Source of the DNA: Nitriliruptoraceae bacterium
GTDB lineage: Bacteria > Actinomycetota > Nitriliruptoria > Nitriliruptorales > Nitriliruptoraceae
Reading direction: 5' to 3'
DNA length: 8,371 nucleotides
NCBI GenBank assembly: GCA_007120485.1
Contig: SKNP01000007.1
Span: forward strand, 1-8,371
The notes below the pieces were generated by a model, which did not search any database, was not told the origin of the DNA, and saw only the letters and a list, made by a program, of their open reading frames with translations. This document shows positions 6,019 through 8,371 of the stretch, in pieces. A program made the translations under genes and the position numbers. Position 1 is the first letter of the stretch, and every line of letters begins with the position of its first letter.

Positions 6019-7637
6019 GCCGCCCCTCCCGGGGTGTCGCGGGCCGGGGTGTCGCGGGCGGTGCGGGCGGTGCGTCGACGCTCGGCGGCACGTTCCGAGT
6101 CGAGTCGCTCGAGCTCGCTGTCGCCGTGGTCGACGTGGACCATGGCGTCGGCGACCGCGTGATGGCCGGCCTGCTCACCGATCAGCCGGTGCATCTCCTG
6201 GACCACTCGGCGGTACTGCGGATGCCCCTGGGGGGTGGAGCGCAGCTCGAGCATCTGCATCGCCGCCCGCGCGTTGAGCTGCATCAGGTAGCGGACCCGG
6301 TAGGCGAAGCACACGGCGTACGGCGCCTGCGCCGGATGGTCGGGCTGCAGCAGCCGGTAGAGCGCGTCGGAGCGTTCGAGCGCCTCATGCCACCGGTCGG
6401 CGACCCCGGCCTCCTCGAGCTCCGGTGGGGTCTCGTAGCCATGAGCGGTCGTCAGCTCCTGCCACTCGAGCGTCAGCATCCGGTGGCGTTGGAGGTCACG
6501 GAAGCCCCCGTAGTCGCCGAGCACGTCGAACCGGTACCAGACCCGCTCGAACCCACGGCCGGGCTTGTGGCGCCGGTTGGTCCGCTCCCCCACGTAGGCC
6601 TGCAGCACCTGGGCCCGGCGGTCGGCGGTCCACGTCCGCACCTGCTGTTCGAGCTGCTGCTCGGTGACCGCCACGTGCGGGTAGAGCGCCGCGGTGACCA
6701 GTGCCACCTCGGCGTCCTCGGGGTCACGGGGCGACCAGTCGGTGAGGGTGACCAGGTCGGCGGGCTGGACCGGAGCCTGGACGACCAGCTCGCGGGCCAG
6801 CGCGCGGGTCTCGTCCCGGGTCCTGGCGAGGTAGTCGGCCCAGGCACCACCGCGATCCGGACGGTCCACTCGGGTCACGAACGACGGGATGACGCGCCGC
6901 AACTGGGTGAGCAGCTGATCGGCGACCCGGTGCGACTCGGCCAGTTCGTCGGCGCGGAGCCGCAGCAGCAGCCCCTCGTAGGACTGCCCGGAGGCGAACA
7001 TCCCGACGTTGGAGGACGTCGCGGCGGGCAGCAACCCCCGGAGCAGGTCGAGCGCCTTGGCCTTCGTGGCGTTGCGGTAGACCCCATCGGAGGTGGTCTC
7101 GTCCTGTGGCCACCGCTGGCGGACCCAGCTCGTGACCTGCGGGACCAGCTCCGCGTAGATGTCGAAGATCGCGTCGAGGTGCTCCTCGTACGCGGCCGCG
7201 TGCGGACCGCCCATCACGTCCGCGTCACGGTGGTAGCGGTAGCGGCCGTCGGGCTTGGCGTCGTAGGCGATGTAGCGCGTGGACTGCTCCAGGTAGGCGG
7301 CCAGGCGGCCCCACTCGATCCGCTTGGTCAGCAGGTTGGAGACGTTCTCCAGCGCGACGTGGGCGCCACCGAGCTGGGCGACGGAGTCATCGCCGTACTC
7401 GCTGAACACCTTCTCGTAGAGCCGCTCGGCCCGCCCGGCAGGATCGCCGCTGGCCAGGTCGTCCGCGAACTCGTCGACGAACAGCTGCTTGAGCGAACCG
7501 CCGTACCGCGAGTACCGCGCGAACAGCGCGCCCTTGACCACCTCCGGGAGGTCGGTGAGCGCGAAGACGTCCGCGTCCGGATCGGTGACGTACCGCTCGA
7601 GCAGGGCATGCTCGTTGCGGTCACGCTCGTCGGACAC
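6015..7637 (-). CDS. Double-domain ThyX-family protein (FAD-dependent thymidylate synthase homologue)
   Basis: At 540 residues this is about twice the length of ThyX, which methylates dUMP using FAD, NADPH and methylenetetrahydrofolate. The first half (about 20-250) contains GDDSVAQLGGAHVALENVS followed by WGRLAAYLEQSTRY (109-122). This matches the ThyX pattern G-H-x-S...RHR-x-x-S-x-x-x-x-S-x-R-Y without gaps, except that RHR has become WGR and the first Ser is Ala. RGLLPAAT (200-207) fits the usual R-x-LP-x-x-T. The second half (about 290-510) has LQRHRMLT (382-389) with RHR intact but no S-x-R-Y, then NAR (455-457) and MLELR (462-466), resembling ThyX N-x-R and the later L-R helix. The C-terminal 30 residues are an Arg/Thr-rich tail. 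The GTG start at 7637 follows GAGG by five bases. The gene lies in the position of thyX upstream of dapA in related genomes, with three genes in between. Catalytic activity is uncertain. Confidence 0.85.
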   Translation of the reverse strand: MSDERDRNEHALLERYVTDPDADVFALTDLPEVVKGALFARYSRYGGSLKQLFVDEFADDLASGDPAGRAERLYEKVFSEYGDDSVAQLGGAHVALENVSNLLTKRIEWGRLAAYLEQSTRYIAYDAKPDGRYRYHRDADVMGGPHAAAYEEHLDAIFDIYAELVPQVTSWVRQRWPQDETTSDGVYRNATKAKALDLLRGLLPAATSSNVGMFASGQSYEGLLLRLRADELAESHRVADQLLTQLRRVIPSFVTRVDRPDRGGAWADYLARTRDETRALARELVVQAPVQPADLVTLTDWSPRDPEDAEVALVTAALYPHVAVTEQQLEQQVRTWTADRRAQVLQAYVGERTNRRHKPGRGFERVWYRFDVLGDYGGFRDLQRHRMLTLEWQELTTAHGYETPPELEEAGVADRWHEALERSDALYRLLQPDHPAQAPYAVCFAYRVRYLMQLNARAAMQMLELRSTPQGHPQYRRVVQEMHRLIGEQAGHHAVADAMVHVDHGDSELERLDSERAAERRRTARTARDTPARDTPGGAA

Positions 7638-7680
7638 GACGACCTCGGTTGGGCTCGGCAGCGGAGACGGGAGCGGGAGC

Positions 7681-7697
7681 GCTCGCGGCGGGCGAGC
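7681..7697 (-). terminator. GC-only hairpin after the SGNH hydrolase gene
   Basis: GCTCGC (7681-7686) and GCGAGC (7692-7697) pair perfectly around a five-base loop. On the minus strand the hairpin starts eight bases after the SGNH stop codon and lies 44 bases before the ThyX-like start. No T-run follows, so it could be a weak terminator, an RNA 3'-end stabiliser, or chance in GC-rich DNA. Confidence 0.25.
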
Positions 7698-7704
7698 CTA
7701 ACCT

Positions 7705-8371
7705 TCAGCCGACCCCCAGCGTGCGGAGCACCCCCGCCGCCAGGCGCCGGTGGCCCTCCACCCCCGGGTGGAGCCCGTCGGCGCCGAAGACCGACGGGTC
7801 GAGAACCTCCCGCGGGAGCGCGATGACCGCCGCACCGAACCGGTCCGCCAACCGGGCCTGACGGACGGCGAGGTACCGGCAACGCCACCCGACCGCGGGG
7901 CGGAGCGGCCAGGGCATCGCCGGGGCGACCGAGAGGTCCGGGCTGGTCAACACGACCACGCGCGTGGCCGGGTCGGCGGTGACGCGTCCCAGCAGGGTCT
8001 CGTAGGTGCGCTCGGCGTCCCGGAGCCGTCGTCGGGGTGACATCGCGTCGTTGACACCGACCGAGACGATCACCACCTCGGCGTCCGAGGCGGCCTCGGC
8101 CTGCAGGTGCAACGCGTCGCTGGTGGTCGCGCCGGAGACCGCGACGCACGTCACGTCGGTCGGTCGGCCGTCGGCGGCGTGGAGCCCGCGGGCGACCCGG
8201 CGCGCCAGGGCGTGGTCGGCGTCGACCAGCCCGTGGCCGGCCGCGGCGGAGTCACCGAGCACGACCACCCGACGCGGCGTACCGTGGCCGGGCAGGCGCA
8301 GTTCGTGGGTGAGTGGTCGGACCTCCGCGGCCATCGCCCGCAGCGACGTGATGCGACCCCCGACCCACAGC
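7705..8371 (-). CDS. SGNH/GDSL-type hydrolase (5' end probably outside window)
   Basis: The SGNH blocks are all visible, numbered from the ATG at 8334: block I VLGDSAAAG with nucleophile S29, block II VSGATTSD with G68, block III VGVNDA with N95 (G-x-N-D), and block V DGLHPGVEGH with D186 and H189. These are the catalytic Ser-Asp-His triad plus oxyanion residues of an esterase or lipase-like fold. The frame stays open beyond 8334 to the window edge (reading LWVGGRITSLRA). The ATG lacks a purine-rich binding site, so I favour a longer protein, perhaps with an N-terminal membrane segment. I see no signal peptide within the visible part. Substrate is not predictable, since the superfamily covers lipids, acetylated sugars and peptidoglycan. 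The ThyX-like gene follows after 67 bases. Confidence 0.9.
   Translation of the reverse strand, partial: LWVGGRITSLRAMAAEVRPLTHELRLPGHGTPRRVVVLGDSAAAGHGLVDADHALARRVARGLHAADGRPTDVTCVAVSGATTSDALHLQAEAASDAEVVIVSVGVNDAMSPRRRLRDAERTYETLLGRVTADPATRVVVLTSPDLSVAPAMPWPLRPAVGWRCRYLAVRQARLADRFGAAVIALPREVLDPSVFGADGLHPGVEGHRRLAAGVLRTLGVG

Noticed and set aside
7686..7704. AGGTTAGGCT on the minus strand resembling half of an IdeR/DtxR iron box
   Set aside because: Only one arm matches (about 12 of 19 positions of the consensus as I recall it), and the site directly follows a stop codon. It could equally be a -10-like element or chance.
5727..7826. Plus-strand open frame of 699 codons antisense to the ThyX-like gene
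   Set aside because: It is the shadow of a gene with clear ThyX motifs and ends in low-complexity Pro/Gly/Arg sequence. No start context or domain supports it.

Overview
The window is GC-rich (about 70% by eye), with GC-biased third codon positions, several GTG starts and purine-rich ribosome binding sites. The gene order FAD-dependent thymidylate synthase (ThyX) family, dapA, RNase J, ftsK on one strand is the order I know from Actinomycetota such as Mycobacterium tuberculosis. The source is therefore very probably an actinomycete. The unusual ThyX form suggests a deep-branching or little-studied lineage, but I cannot name a class. The DNA is chromosomal housekeeping. I see no mobile element, CRISPR array, tRNA or rRNA.

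Layout from right to left along the main (minus) transcription direction. An SGNH/GDSL-type hydrolase (7705-8371, probably cut by the window edge) is followed after 67 bases by a 540-residue protein (6015-7637) made of two tandem ThyX-like halves. A four-helix membrane protein (5647-6018) overlaps the end of that gene by four bases. Next is a two-gene island on the plus strand: a small Dabb-type alpha/beta-barrel protein (4400-4699) and a membrane protein with an extracytoplasmic beta-rich tail (4696-5571), again with a GTGA overlap. The minus strand then resumes with dapA (3245-4192), RNase J (1520-3187), a 293-base intergenic region with a tandem repeat and a 12-base palindrome, and the N-terminal third or so of FtsK (1-1226, cut by the window edge).

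Functionally, dapA feeds lysine and diaminopimelate (cell wall) synthesis, RNase J processes and degrades RNA, and FtsK anchors at the septum and pumps chromosomal DNA. They share a conserved neighbourhood rather than a pathway. The most interesting item is the double ThyX protein. Its first half keeps the S-x-R-Y end of the ThyX signature but has lost RHR, while its second half keeps RHR but has lost the S-x-R-Y end. This suggests a fused pseudo-dimer with one composite active site, sitting where ordinary thyX is found in related genomes.
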